This document shows, one piece after another, positions 25,223 through 37,073 of a DNA stretch of 57,186 nt. The DNA comes from Gammaproteobacteria bacterium (GTDB lineage: Bacteria > Pseudomonadota > Gammaproteobacteria > Thiohalomonadales > Thiohalomonadaceae): positions 1-57,186 of the forward strand of contig JALOAT010000022.1 of assembly GCA_023228645.1 (NCBI GenBank), written 5' to 3'. Positions within the stretch are counted from its first letter, which is position 1. Each line of letters starts with the position of its first letter. The notes below the pieces were generated by a model. The model was not told where the DNA came from and did not search any database. It worked only from the letters and a program-made list of their open reading frames with translations. The position numbers were made by a program, and so were the translations under genes.

Positions 25223-26200
25223 TCACCGCTCCCGCATGGTCTGCTCCCAGACCCAGGCGTGGGTCACGATGGAGGTGAGATCGGCATAACGCGGTTGCCA
25301 GCCCAGTTCGGATTGGGCACGCGTCGCATCGGCAACGAGCACGGCTGGATCACCCGCGCGCCGGGCGGCGTTGACTACGCGGATGTCCCGTCCGGTCACC
25401 TGCCGCGCCGTATCGATCACTTCGCGAATGGTGTAACCGGCGCCGTTGCCCAGGTTGTAAACCGCGCTTTGGCCCGTCGAGCGCATGCGCTCCAGCGCCA
25501 GCTGGTGCGCCTCGGCCAGGTCCCACACGTGGATGTAATCACGCACGCAAGTGCCGTCGCGGGTGTCGTAGTCATCACCGAACACGGCGATGCTCTCGCG
25601 CCGACCCGAGGCGGCCTGGAGCACCAGCGGGATGAGATGGGTCTCTGGGTCGTGACGTTCGCCGAGTTGCCCCTCCGGATCGGCCCCCGCCGCGTTGAAA
25701 TAGCGCAGGCAGGTGGATTTGAGGCCATAAGCGGCGTCGTAATCCACAAGGATCTGTTCCACCATCAGCTTGGTGCGGCCGTAGGGATTGATGGGCTGCT
25801 TGGGGTGCGCCTCGTCCATGGGCGTGTATTCCGGTTCACCAAAGATCGCCGCCGTGGAGGAGAAGATAAAGTGCGGCACATGGTGCGCCACCATGGCATC
25901 CAGCAGCGTGAGGGTGTTAGCCACGTTGTTGCGGTAATACTTGGCCGGCTCACGCACCGATTCGCCCACCTGGATCCAGGAGGCGAAGTGCATGACCGCG
26001 TCGAAGGCGTTGCGGGCGAACAGGTCGTCGAGTAAGGCCGCGTCCCCGATGTTGCCCTCCACCAGCTTCGCGCCAACTACCGCGTCCCGGTAACCCGCGG
26101 ACAGGTCATCCAGTACCACCGGCGTATGCCCGGCCTTGGCCAGGTACTTCACCATGTGGGAACCGATGTAGCCGGCACCGCCGACAACCAGGATCTTCAT
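25223..26200 (-). CDS. galE: UDP-glucose 4-epimerase
   Basis: The 325-residue short-chain dehydrogenase-type epimerase interconverts UDP-glucose and UDP-galactose for surface polysaccharide. The NAD-binding GGAGYIGSHMVKYL is at 7-20, and the catalytic Ser/Tyr-Lys pair is in STAAIFGEPEY...INPYGRTKLMVE. Sugar-binding sequence follows (YFNAAGADPEGQLGE). It appears to be transcribed alone. Confidence 0.94.
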   Translation of the reverse strand: MKILVVGGAGYIGSHMVKYLAKAGHTPVVLDDLSAGYRDAVVGAKLVEGNIGDAALLDDLFARNAFDAVMHFASWIQVGESVREPAKYYRNNVANTLTLLDAMVAHHVPHFIFSSTAAIFGEPEYTPMDEAHPKQPINPYGRTKLMVEQILVDYDAAYGLKSTCLRYFNAAGADPEGQLGERHDPETHLIPLVLQAASGRRESIAVFGDDYDTRDGTCVRDYIHVWDLAEAHQLALERMRSTGQSAVYNLGNGAGYTIREVIDTARQVTGRDIRVVNAARRAGDPAVLVADATRAQSELGWQPRYADLTSIVTHAWVWEQTMRER

Positions 26201-26315
26201 GCGTGCTTTCCTTTATGTATCTGAAGGAAGGCGAGGGCCGCCTCGTCAATGTGCGGTGAATTCTATGTCATTGGCTGGAAAACGACGGATACGAATCGGA
26301 GCCATGTAGAGGTCG

Positions 26316-28340
26316 TCAATCTGTTCCGGGTTCACCGACGCCCAGGTTCAGCTCCTGGATCTTGCGGATCTCGTCGCGCAGGTGTGCGGCTTCTTCGAAT
26401 TCCAGGTTGCGGGCGTGGTGGTACATCTGTTCTTCCATGGTCTTGATCTTCTTTTGTAGCTGCCCTGCCGACATACCGGCGTACTGGGCCATTTCGTCCG
26501 CCACCTTGGCATAGCGCTGCGGCATGCCGGGGGCGCCGGGCACACCGGTTTCCAGGATGTCCTGGACGGACTTCTGGATGGAGCGCGGGGTGATCCCGTG
26601 GGCCTCGTTGTGGGCCACCTGCTTGGCGCGGCGCCGCTCGGTCTCGTCGATGGCGCGCTTCATGGAGCCGGTGATGTTGTCCGCATACAGGATGGCCTTG
26701 CCGTGCAGGTTGCGCGCGGCGCGGCCGATGGTCTGGATGAGCGAGGTCTCCGAGCGCAGGAAGCCCTCCTTGTCCGCATCCAGCACCGCCACCAGCGACA
26801 CCTCGGGCATGTCCAGGCCCTCGCGCAGCAGGTTGATGCCCACCAGCACGTCGAATTCGCCCAGGCGCAGGTCGCGGATGATCTCCACGCGCTCCACGGT
26901 GTCGATGTCCGAGTGCATATAGCGCACCCGCACGCCGTGTTCGTCGAGGTATTCGGTGAGGTCCTCGGCCATGCGCTTGGTGAGGGTGGTCACCAGCACG
27001 CGCTCGTTCACGGCGGCGCGCTTGTGGATCTCCGACAGCAGGTCGTCCACCTGGGTGCGTGCCGGGCGCACCTCCACCTCCGGGTCCACCAGGCCGGTGG
27101 GGCGCACCACCTGCTCGATGACCTCCCCCGAATGCTCCAGCTCGTACTTGGCCGGCGTGGCGGAGACGTAAATAGTCTGGGGTGACAGCCGCTCCCATTC
27201 CTCGAAGCGCAGCGGACGGTTGTCCAGTGCCGAGGGCAGGCGGAAGCCGTAGTTGACCAGGTTTTCCTTGCGCGAGCGGTCGCCGCGGAACATGGCGCCG
27301 ATCTGCGGCACGGTCACGTGGCTTTCATCAATGACCAGCAGCGCGTCCTCGGGCAGGTAATCGAACAGGGTCGGCGGCGGCTGGCCGGCCTCGCGGCCGG
27401 AGAGATAGCGCGAGTAGTTCTCGATGCCCGAGCAATAACCCAGTTCCACCAACATCTCGATGTCGAACTTGCAGCGCTGTTCCAGGCGCTGGGCCTCCAC
27501 CAGCTTGTTTTCCTTGTAGAACCACTCCAGCCGCTCGCGCAGCTCGTCCTTGATCTGGTCGATGGCCCCGAGCACGGTCTCGCGCGGGGTGACGTAGTGG
27601 GTCTTGGGGTAGATGGTCAGGCGCGGGACCTTGCGCAGGACCTCGCCGGTGAGCGGGTCGAAATAGCTGAGCTGCTCGATCTCGTCGTCGAAGAACTCCA
27701 CGCGCACGGCATCCCGGTCCGATTCGGCCGGGAAGATGTCCAGCACCTCGCCGCGCAACCGGAAAGTGCCGCGACGCAGTTCCACGTCGTTGCGGGTGTA
27801 TTGCAGCTCCGCCAGGCGGCGCAGGATGAAGCGCTGGTCCACCACGTCGCCGCGCACCAGGTGCAGCACCATGCCCAGGTACTGGTTGGGATCGCCCAGG
27901 CCGTAGATAGCCGAGACCGTGGCGACGATGATGGCGTCCGGCCGTTCCAGCAGGGCCTTGGTGGCCGACAGGCGCATCTGCTCGATGTGCTCGTTGATGG
28001 AGGCGTCCTTCTCGATATAGGTGTCCGAGGTCGGGACGTAGGCCTCCGGCTGGTAGTAGTCGTAATAAGAGACGAAGTACTCCACCGCGTTGTGCGGGAA
28101 GAACTCCTTCATCTCGCCGTAGAGCTGGGCCGCCAGGGTCTTGTTGTGGGCCATGATGAGCGTCGGGCGCTGCATCTGCTGGATCACGTTGGCGATGGTG
28201 AAGGTCTTGCCCGAGCCGGTCACGCCGAGCAAGGTCATGCCCGCCTCGCCCGCGCGCAGGCCCTCCACCAGCTTGCAGATGGCCTCCGGCTGATCGCCGG
28301 CCGGTTGGAAGCGTGACTGGATTTCGAATTGACGCTGCAT
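26316..28340 (-). CDS. uvrB: Excinuclease ABC subunit B
   Basis: The 674-residue helicase-like component of nucleotide excision repair. Visible features are Walker A GVTGSGKTFTIANVI, the damage-probing hairpin YYDYYQPEAYVP, DESHVT (Walker B), helicase motif VI QTIGRAARN, and the C-terminal UVR domain (MYHHARNLEFEEAAHLRDEI) that meets UvrC. I prefer the ATG at 28340 (MQRQFEIQSRFQPAGDQPEA) to an in-frame start nine codons upstream. The divergent aminotransferase gene begins 77 bp away. Confidence 0.96.
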   Translation of the reverse strand: MQRQFEIQSRFQPAGDQPEAICKLVEGLRAGEAGMTLLGVTGSGKTFTIANVIQQMQRPTLIMAHNKTLAAQLYGEMKEFFPHNAVEYFVSYYDYYQPEAYVPTSDTYIEKDASINEHIEQMRLSATKALLERPDAIIVATVSAIYGLGDPNQYLGMVLHLVRGDVVDQRFILRRLAELQYTRNDVELRRGTFRLRGEVLDIFPAESDRDAVRVEFFDDEIEQLSYFDPLTGEVLRKVPRLTIYPKTHYVTPRETVLGAIDQIKDELRERLEWFYKENKLVEAQRLEQRCKFDIEMLVELGYCSGIENYSRYLSGREAGQPPPTLFDYLPEDALLVIDESHVTVPQIGAMFRGDRSRKENLVNYGFRLPSALDNRPLRFEEWERLSPQTIYVSATPAKYELEHSGEVIEQVVRPTGLVDPEVEVRPARTQVDDLLSEIHKRAAVNERVLVTTLTKRMAEDLTEYLDEHGVRVRYMHSDIDTVERVEIIRDLRLGEFDVLVGINLLREGLDMPEVSLVAVLDADKEGFLRSETSLIQTIGRAARNLHGKAILYADNITGSMKRAIDETERRRAKQVAHNEAHGITPRSIQKSVQDILETGVPGAPGMPQRYAKVADEMAQYAGMSAGQLQKKIKTMEEQMYHHARNLEFEEAAHLRDEIRKIQELNLGVGEPGTD

Positions 28341-28417
28341 CGGGGATTCAGAAACGGGGACGAACACAGTATATTACGCGAGTTTTTGCGCAACCCTGCG
28401 TGTCGAGGACACACCGC

Positions 28418-29605
28418 TTGGACATCCAACTTTCTGATCGCGTTCAAACCGTCAAGCCCTCTCCCACCCTGGCGGTGACCGCCCGCGCCAAAGAACTGAA
28501 AGCCCAGGGAAAGGACATCATCGGTCTGGGCGCCGGTGAGCCGGATTTCGACACACCCGAACACATCAAGCAGGCCGCCATCGAGGCCATCAAGGCGGGC
28601 TTCACCAAGTACACCGCCGTGGACGGCACTCCGGAACTGAAACAAGCCATCATCGGCAAGTTCCAGCGCGACAACGACCTGTCGTACATGCCGAACCAAG
28701 TGCTGGTGTCCTGCGGCGGCAAGCAGAGCTTCTACAACCTGGCTCAGGCGCTGCTGAACCGGGGCGACGAGGTGATCATCCCGGCGCCCTATTGGGTGTC
28801 CTACCCCGACATGGTGCTGCTGGCCGACGGCAAACCGGTCATCATCGAGACCGGCCTGGCCCAGGGCTTCAAGATCACCCCCGCACAACTGGACGCGGCC
28901 ATCACCCCGCGCACCCGTTTGCTGGTGCTGAACAGCCCGTCCAACCCCACCGGCAGCGTCTACACCAAGGCCGACTGGGCCGCCCTGGGCGAGGTGCTGC
29001 GCCGCCACCCCCAGGTGCTCGTCGCCAGCGACGACATGTACGAGCACATCTACTGGGGGACGGAGGGCTTTTCCAACATCCTCAACGTGTGCCCGGACCT
29101 GTACGACCGCACCGTCGTGCTGAACGGCGTATCCAAGGCCTATTCCATGACCGGCTGGCGCATCGGCTACGCGGCCGGCCCGCAGGAACTCATCGGCGCC
29201 ATGAAGAAGGTGCAATCCCAGAGCACCTCCAACCCCACCTCCATTTCCCAGGTGGCGGCCACCGTGGCGCTGAACGGCGACCAGACCTGCATCCAGACCA
29301 TGCTCAAGTCGTTCAAGGAACGGCATGACTTCGTGGTGGAGCGCCTCAATGCCATCAAGGGCTTCGAGTGCCTCACCTCGGAAGGTGCCTTCTACTCATT
29401 CCCGGACGTCACCGCCGCGATCCGTGCCGCTGGCCTGAGGGACGATGTGGAATTCTCCGATCGCCTGCTGAACGACGTGGGCGTCGCCCTCGTGCCGGGC
29501 ACCGCCTTCGGCGCTCCCGGCTATGTGCGCCTGTCCTTCGCCACCAGCCAGGAAAACCTCGCCAAGGCGCTGGATCGCATCGGCCAGGTCGTGGGCCTCA
29601 AGTAA
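28418..29605 (+). CDS. Pyridoxal-phosphate aminotransferase, class I (aspartate aminotransferase type)
   Basis: The 395-residue enzyme carries the group Ib signatures: GLGAGEPDFDTPEHIKQA, the cofactor-contacting NSPSNPTGSVY and the Schiff-base lysine in GVSKAYSMTGWRIGYAAGP. Aspartate or aromatic amino acid transamination is likely. The start is a TTG at 28418 (LDIQLSDRVQTVKPSPTLAV), which has a GAGGA 9 bases upstream. The nearest in-frame upstream start lies inside uvrB. It converges on serC, with the small RNA genes between. Confidence 0.92.
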   Translation: MDIQLSDRVQTVKPSPTLAVTARAKELKAQGKDIIGLGAGEPDFDTPEHIKQAAIEAIKAGFTKYTAVDGTPELKQAIIGKFQRDNDLSYMPNQVLVSCGGKQSFYNLAQALLNRGDEVIIPAPYWVSYPDMVLLADGKPVIIETGLAQGFKITPAQLDAAITPRTRLLVLNSPSNPTGSVYTKADWAALGEVLRRHPQVLVASDDMYEHIYWGTEGFSNILNVCPDLYDRTVVLNGVSKAYSMTGWRIGYAAGPQELIGAMKKVQSQSTSNPTSISQVAATVALNGDQTCIQTMLKSFKERHDFVVERLNAIKGFECLTSEGAFYSFPDVTAAIRAAGLRDDVEFSDRLLNDVGVALVPGTAFGAPGYVRLSFATSQENLAKALDRIGQVVGLK

Positions 29606-29621
29606 AAATCGGAACATTCCT

Positions 29622-29684
29622 ACACGAGATACCGCCTCTGCCTACAAGCCGGGGGTTTCTATAGGAAAGTCACCTGCGTACTCT
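29622..29684 (+). promoter_or_regulatory. Activator and promoter region of small RNA copy 1
   Basis: CCTACACG (29629) and CCTACAAG (29641) stand in the same orientation about one helical turn apart or slightly more. They are followed by the palindrome TTTCTATAGGAAA and a weak -10-like TACTCT (29679-29684). All these elements recur at the same spacing before copy 2. A weak core promoter with upstream sites suits activation by a LuxR-type response regulator such as GacA/UvrY, but the sites do not match the classical TGTAAG...CTTACA box. Confidence 0.5.
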
Positions 29685-29688
29685 AAGC

Positions 29689-29757
29689 GCCACAGGGATG
29701 TGGGTGTGACAGGGAAGTCAACTACCCGGAGGGGAGCAGGATGCTCCCCTTCTTCAT
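29689..29757 (+). ncRNA. CsrA/RsmA-sequestering small RNA candidate, copy 1
   Basis: A predicted ~70-nt RNA in which short hairpins present GGA. CACAGGGATGTG (29691-29702) and TGACAGGGAAGTCA (29707-29720) are the first two; then a single-stranded CCGGAGG, then GGGGAGCAGGATGCTCCCC (29731-29749), which is also the intrinsic terminator (followed by TTCTTCATTTC). ANGGA in hairpin loops is the CsrA/RsmA recognition signal, and repeated copies define the CsrB/RsmX/RsmY RNAs. A near-identical second gene follows. The 5' end is inferred from the -10-like element. No open reading frame is conserved between copies. Confidence 0.72.
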
Positions 29758-29760
29758 TTC

Positions 29761-29930
29761 CGCGGTCTGCACTTTTGTGGGAGCGGGCTGCCCGTGACTG
29801 GACAGCCCACACCACTGCGGCCTGCCGCTCCTGCACCCCGCCTTTCGACTTCACCGTCGACGTAGGCGCTGACGTCGCCAACATATCCAGGCGAAGCCGT
29901 CATCAGTCCGCATCAACCAAGCCTGGGCGT
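29761..29930. repeat. Spacer between the two small RNA genes with a family-B-like hairpin
   Basis: The stretch GTGGGAGCGGGCTG...CAGCCCACAC (about 29777-29812) forms a hairpin of the dispersed repeat type. Nothing else is recognised. Confidence 0.5.
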
Positions 29931-30011
29931 CAAAATCAGAAAACTCCTACACGAGATGCCGGCGTGGCCTACAAGCGAAGGGTTTCTCTAGGAAGGTTAC
30001 CTACGTACTCT
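29931..30011 (+). promoter_or_regulatory. Activator and promoter region of small RNA copy 2
   Basis: CCTACACG (29946) and CCTACAAG (29968), 22 bp apart, are followed by TTTCTCTAGGAAG and TACTCT (30006-30011). The block is ~80% identical to that before copy 1, with the strongest conservation between GGGTTTCT and the -10-like element, as expected for a functional promoter. Confidence 0.5.
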
Positions 30012-30015
30012 GAGC

Positions 30016-30090
30016 ACCACAGGGACGTGTGGGTGTGACAGGGAAGTCAACTACGACCCGGAGGGGAGCAGGATGCTCCCCTTTTTCATT
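30016..30090 (+). ncRNA. CsrA/RsmA-sequestering small RNA candidate, copy 2
   Basis: It has the same plan as copy 1: CACAGGGACGTG (30018-30029), TGACAGGGAAGTCA (30036-30049), CCGGAGG, and the terminator hairpin GGGGAGCAGGATGCTCCCC (30063-30081) followed by TTTTTCATTTCT. Differences from copy 1 fall in the linkers (small insertions of GT and GAC) or in stems where pairing is kept. This pattern supports selection on structure and GGA loops. Confidence 0.72.
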
Positions 30091-30095
30091 TCTGG

Positions 30096-30279
30096 GGCCA
30101 GCCACTGTCACGTAGCTTCGCAACGTGACCTACCGACGCCCCTAGGTCACGCCCGAATGGATCTGTGTGACGCTCTGCGGGCCGCGTGGTCCAACCATCG
30201 CGGCCTGAGGCCTTTCCCACCACACATGGGCGCGGTCCAGTACCCCACTAGCCGCCCCTACCGGCGCACTGCCGTCCCC
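30096..30279. repeat. Spacer with a family-A palindrome before the serC 3' end
   Basis: TGTCACGTAGCTTCGCAACG then TGACCTAC (about 30107-30132) is a family-A half-unit; GCGGCCTGAGGCC lies near 30200. No gene seen. Confidence 0.55.
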
Positions 30280-31365
30280 TTACCCGTTTCGCTTCGCGAA
30301 GTCGGCCATGAAGCTTACCAGCACGTCGACGCCTTCCTCCGGCATGGCGTTGTAGATGCTCGCGCGCATGCCGCCCACCACGCGGTGGCCCTTGAGCGTG
30401 ACCAACCCCGCCTGCTTGGCCTCCTTGAGGAAGGCTTCGTCCAGATCCGCGTTGGCCAGGGTGAACGGCACGTTCATCCAGGAGCGGCAGTGCTTCGCCA
30501 CCGGGTTGTGGTAGAAGCCGCCGGACTGGTCGATGGCGGCATAGAGCTTCTCCGCCTTGCGCTCGTTGATCGCCGCCATGCCCGCAAGCCCGCCGAGGTC
30601 TTTCAGCCACTCGAACACCAGCCCCGCCACGTACCAGGAATAGGTGGCCGGGGTGTTGTACATGGAGTCGTTGTCGGCGTGGATCTTGTAATCGAGCATG
30701 GTGGGCGTACCCGGAAGCGGCTCGCCCAGCAGGTCTTCACGGACGATGACGATGGTCAGCCCCGCCGGGCCGATGTTCTTCTGTGCACCGGCGTAGATGA
30801 GGCCGAACCGACTCACGTCGATGGGGCGCGACAGGATGGTGGAGGACATGTCGGCCACCAACGGCACACCGCCGGTCTCCGGCACGTAGTCGAACTCCAC
30901 GCCGCGGATGGTCTCGTTGGGGCAGTAGTGCACGTAGGCCGCATCGCCGGAGAGCCTCAGCTCCGCCTGGGTGGGCACGGTGGTGAAGCGGCTCGCCTCG
31001 CTGCTGGCGGCCACGTTCACCGTGCCGTACTTCTTCGCCTCGGCGATGGCCTTGGTGGACCAGTCGCCGGTGTTGATGTAGTCGGCACCTTTCTTCCCGC
31101 GCAGCAGGTTCATGGGGATCATGGCGAACTGCTGGGATGCGCCGCCCTGCAGGAACAGCACCTTGTAATCGGCAGGGACGGCGAGCAACTCGCGCAGGTC
31201 CGCCTCGGCCTTGGCGGCGATGGACATGTACTCCTTGCCGCGATGGCTCATCTCCATCACGGACATGCCGCTGCCGTTCCAGTCCAGCATCTCCTCGCGG
31301 GCCCGTTCGATCACAGCCTGCGGCAACATGGCCGGGCCGGCACTGAAGTTGAATACGCGCACCAT
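30280..31365 (-). CDS. serC: Phosphoserine aminotransferase
   Basis: SerC (361 residues) makes 3-phosphoserine for serine synthesis and an analogous step of pyridoxal phosphate synthesis. The family N-terminus VFNFSAGPAMLPQAV, LFLQGGASQQFAMIPMNLL and the cofactor lysine in YAGAQKNIGPAGLTIV are present. It lies 123 bp downstream of gyrA in the same direction, an order shared with Pseudomonas. Confidence 0.96.
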   Translation of the reverse strand: MVRVFNFSAGPAMLPQAVIERAREEMLDWNGSGMSVMEMSHRGKEYMSIAAKAEADLRELLAVPADYKVLFLQGGASQQFAMIPMNLLRGKKGADYINTGDWSTKAIAEAKKYGTVNVAASSEASRFTTVPTQAELRLSGDAAYVHYCPNETIRGVEFDYVPETGGVPLVADMSSTILSRPIDVSRFGLIYAGAQKNIGPAGLTIVIVREDLLGEPLPGTPTMLDYKIHADNDSMYNTPATYSWYVAGLVFEWLKDLGGLAGMAAINERKAEKLYAAIDQSGGFYHNPVAKHCRSWMNVPFTLANADLDEAFLKEAKQAGLVTLKGHRVVGGMRASIYNAMPEEGVDVLVSFMADFAKRNG

Positions 31366-31488
31366 GGCGGTTCCTTAGGAATTTCTTTTTTAAGACAAAA
31401 AAGCTTAAACCACGGGGAACACGGGGGGCCACGTTCGCTCTACCTGAGCGCTACGCGCGCCCCTCCCTCGGATGTTCCTGAAGAAACA

Positions 31489-34062
<2,574 letters not shown>

Positions 34063-34473
34063 GGATTACGACGTTTCCTTTCCAACCGGAGCGGCGCCAA
34101 GCCCTTGGCCTGCCACCTAAAATGAAGCCGGCATGATACCACGGCAAGGGGGGATAGCGCAGGCTTGGGAAAGCCTGTCAGGCGGCATCTGAGGCGGTTT
34201 TCTGAAGACCACACCTGCTGCTCATGGAGTGCAGGAACTGCTCCCGACTTGAACGGCGGGTAAGCGAAGCGTCGTAGGAGCGGCCTCAGGCCGCGACTCT
34301 CCCCATGGCCCGCTTTCGCGACCTGAGGCCGCTCCTACCGGACGAAAAAGGCATTGATCGCTTCGAAATACCGAAAAGACGCTGCGCGCCAACGTGACGG
34401 CGTCCGTAGGTCATTGCGAAGCTATGTGACGTCTTTATGGACCGACACACCGCCCTAACTGCTTACCTGCCTT
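34063..34473. repeat. Intergenic region upstream of gyrA with family-A and family-B repeats
   Basis: The first ~70 bp should hold the gyrA promoter. A large family-B hairpin at 34272-34342 pairs GTAGGAGCGGCCTCAGGCCG with GACCTGAGGCCGCTCCTACC. Family-A pieces follow at 34383-34432 (GCGCGCCAACGTGACGG, CGTAGGTCATTGCGAAGC). No gene is seen. Confidence 0.7.
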
Positions 34474-35535
<1,062 letters not shown>

Positions 35536-35599
35536 GGCGGTACGGGCAATCGGTGAAGGGCGGGATTATGGCCGCTTGGAGCGTGGAAAGAAAACACAC

Positions 35600-35686
35600 T
35601 GGCAGGTGGAATACCGCGTGGGAGCCCACCCCCGTGGGCGAACAGCGCCTTCGCGAACCACGGCTGTTCGCCGACAGGATCGGCTC
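35600..35686. repeat. Dispersed hairpin downstream of the phosphatase gene
   Basis: GTGGGAGCCCACCCCCGTGG, GCGAACAGCGCC, then GCTGTTCGCCGACAGGATCG and GCTCCTACAC make a nested imperfect hairpin. The type resembles 11165-11255. Confidence 0.55.
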
Positions 35687-36472
35687 CTACACGGCGGTCA
35701 GCCAGGCGTACCACGCCTCGAAGTAGCCCGGGGCCGCGGCGACCACCGAGCGGGGCTCGACCGTCCTTCTATAGACCGCCTCGCCCTGCAATGTGCTGCT
35801 GATGCCGCCCGCTTCGTGCAGGATGAGCGAGCCGGCGGCGTAGTCCCACAGCTTCTGCCCTCCGTGCAGGTAGAGGTGGACGCGCCCCGCGGCCAGCCAG
35901 GCCCAGTCCAGGGCGCCGGCGCCGAAGTTGCGCTGCGAACCGAAGGGCGGCTGGCTTGCCAAGCGCGCGGCCAGGGGCTTGGGCAGGCGTTTGAAGTCGA
36001 CCATGGCAAGGGCCTGGGCAAAGGGACTGTCCGCGCCCGCAACCCGGATGGGCACATGATTTAGGAAGGCGCCGCCACCGCGCTCGGCGTGGAAAAGCTC
36101 CTGCCGAAACGGGTCGTAGACCAGCCCGAACTGCACCTCCCCGTCCTCCAGATAGGCCAGGGAGACACAGCAATGCGGTACGCCGGCCACGAAGTTGCTG
36201 GTACCGTCCAGCGGGTCAAGCACCCACAACGGACCGTCTGCCGCCAGCAGATTCTCCTGCCGTTCCCACGGCATTTCCTCGCTCAGGAACGCCACCTCGG
36301 GCCAGCGCTCGTTGAGCGCCGCATGCAGCCGGGTATGCACGGCCAGGTCCGCCTCGGTCACCGGGCTCGCGTCACCCTTCAGATGAACGCCGACCCGCGC
36401 AAACCGCGGCAACAGCTCGTCATGGGCGGCGCCCACGACCAGCGGTTCGAGCTCGGACAAATCCGGGTTCAT
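35687..36472 (-). CDS. Inositol monophosphatase-family phosphatase
   Basis: The 261-residue product has the metal-binding motifs of the IMPase/CysQ superfamily: the E in LSEEMPW, WVLDPLDGTSNFVAGVPHC and WDYAAGSLILHEAGG. Family members hydrolyse inositol phosphate, 3'-phosphoadenosine phosphates or sugar phosphates; the exact substrate cannot be decided. The ATG at 36472 overlaps the fliW stop (ATGA), so its translation is coupled to that of fliW. Confidence 0.9.
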   Translation of the reverse strand: MNPDLSELEPLVVGAAHDELLPRFARVGVHLKGDASPVTEADLAVHTRLHAALNERWPEVAFLSEEMPWERQENLLAADGPLWVLDPLDGTSNFVAGVPHCCVSLAYLEDGEVQFGLVYDPFRQELFHAERGGGAFLNHVPIRVAGADSPFAQALAMVDFKRLPKPLAARLASQPPFGSQRNFGAGALDWAWLAAGRVHLYLHGGQKLWDYAAGSLILHEAGGISSTLQGEAVYRRTVEPRSVVAAAPGYFEAWYAWLTAV

Positions 36473-36918
36473 TCCTCGATGGCGCGCAGCACGATCTCCT
36501 GGCGAAAACGCGCCACGATCTTCTGCATGCCAATCTGCTGGCGGGCGTTGATGATGAGGGGGCCGCGCAGGTTGCCGCTCAGCTTGGGATAGCCGGGCAG
36601 CGGCTCGGCGCCTTCCTCGTCGGTACGACGGAGCATGACCAACACCACCGCCTCGTCCGGTTCCAGCAGGCCGAGCAGCTTCTCCTCTTCCGCATTGAGG
36701 GACAGTTCGTAGCCGAATCCGAACATCTCCGGGGCGGCCACGGAGAACATCACATCCGGGTCCTCCACGGCCTGCAGCCAGAACACGCTCGGTTTGCCTT
36801 CCTCGTGGAACAGCTTGAAACGCTTGCACTGCTCGAAGCCGGGCAGGCCGCGCGGGAAGGTGATGATCTGATTCTCGTCAATCTCCTGACTGCCGAAAAA
36901 ACGGGTGCTGATCTTCAT
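36469..36918 (-). CDS. fliW: Flagellar assembly factor FliW (CsrA antagonist)
   Basis: The 149-residue product matches FliW: TRFFGSQEIDENQIITFPRG, LPGFEQCKRFKLF, and the closing NLRGPLIINARQQIGMQKI. In Bacillus and Campylobacter FliW binds and inhibits CsrA and is itself titrated by flagellin, coupling flagellin synthesis to export. The ATG at 36918 has a strong AGGAGAA site 5-6 bases upstream. No flagellar gene or csrA is nearby; the gene forms a pair with a phosphatase. FliW is uncommon in gammaproteobacteria. Confidence 0.88.
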   Translation of the reverse strand: MKISTRFFGSQEIDENQIITFPRGLPGFEQCKRFKLFHEEGKPSVFWLQAVEDPDVMFSVAAPEMFGFGYELSLNAEEEKLLGLLEPDEAVVLVMLRRTDEEGAEPLPGYPKLSGNLRGPLIINARQQIGMQKIVARFRQEIVLRAIEE

Positions 36919-37073
36919 GCGTTCTCCTAGGTCAATGTTCAGCATCGGCGGCATCCGCGGGCCCTGAATCCAATCCCTCGCGAACACCTCGTGCACGCCC
37001 TTCTGGCGCGCAGCCCCGAAGCTAACATGCCCCCTGAGGCAAGGATAGGCCGCTTGGTGTATTCTCGGCGCCC

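Noticed and set aside
28313..28417. An upstream start for the aminotransferase gene
   Set aside because: It would overlap the divergent uvrB coding sequence and adds unconserved residues. The TTG at 28418 has its own ribosome-binding site and gives the family N-terminus.
29612..30095. Possible tandem riboswitch (for example c-di-GMP or glycine)
   Set aside because: No gene follows in the sense direction (serC is convergent), each unit ends in its own terminator, and none of the known aptamer consensus sequences fits.
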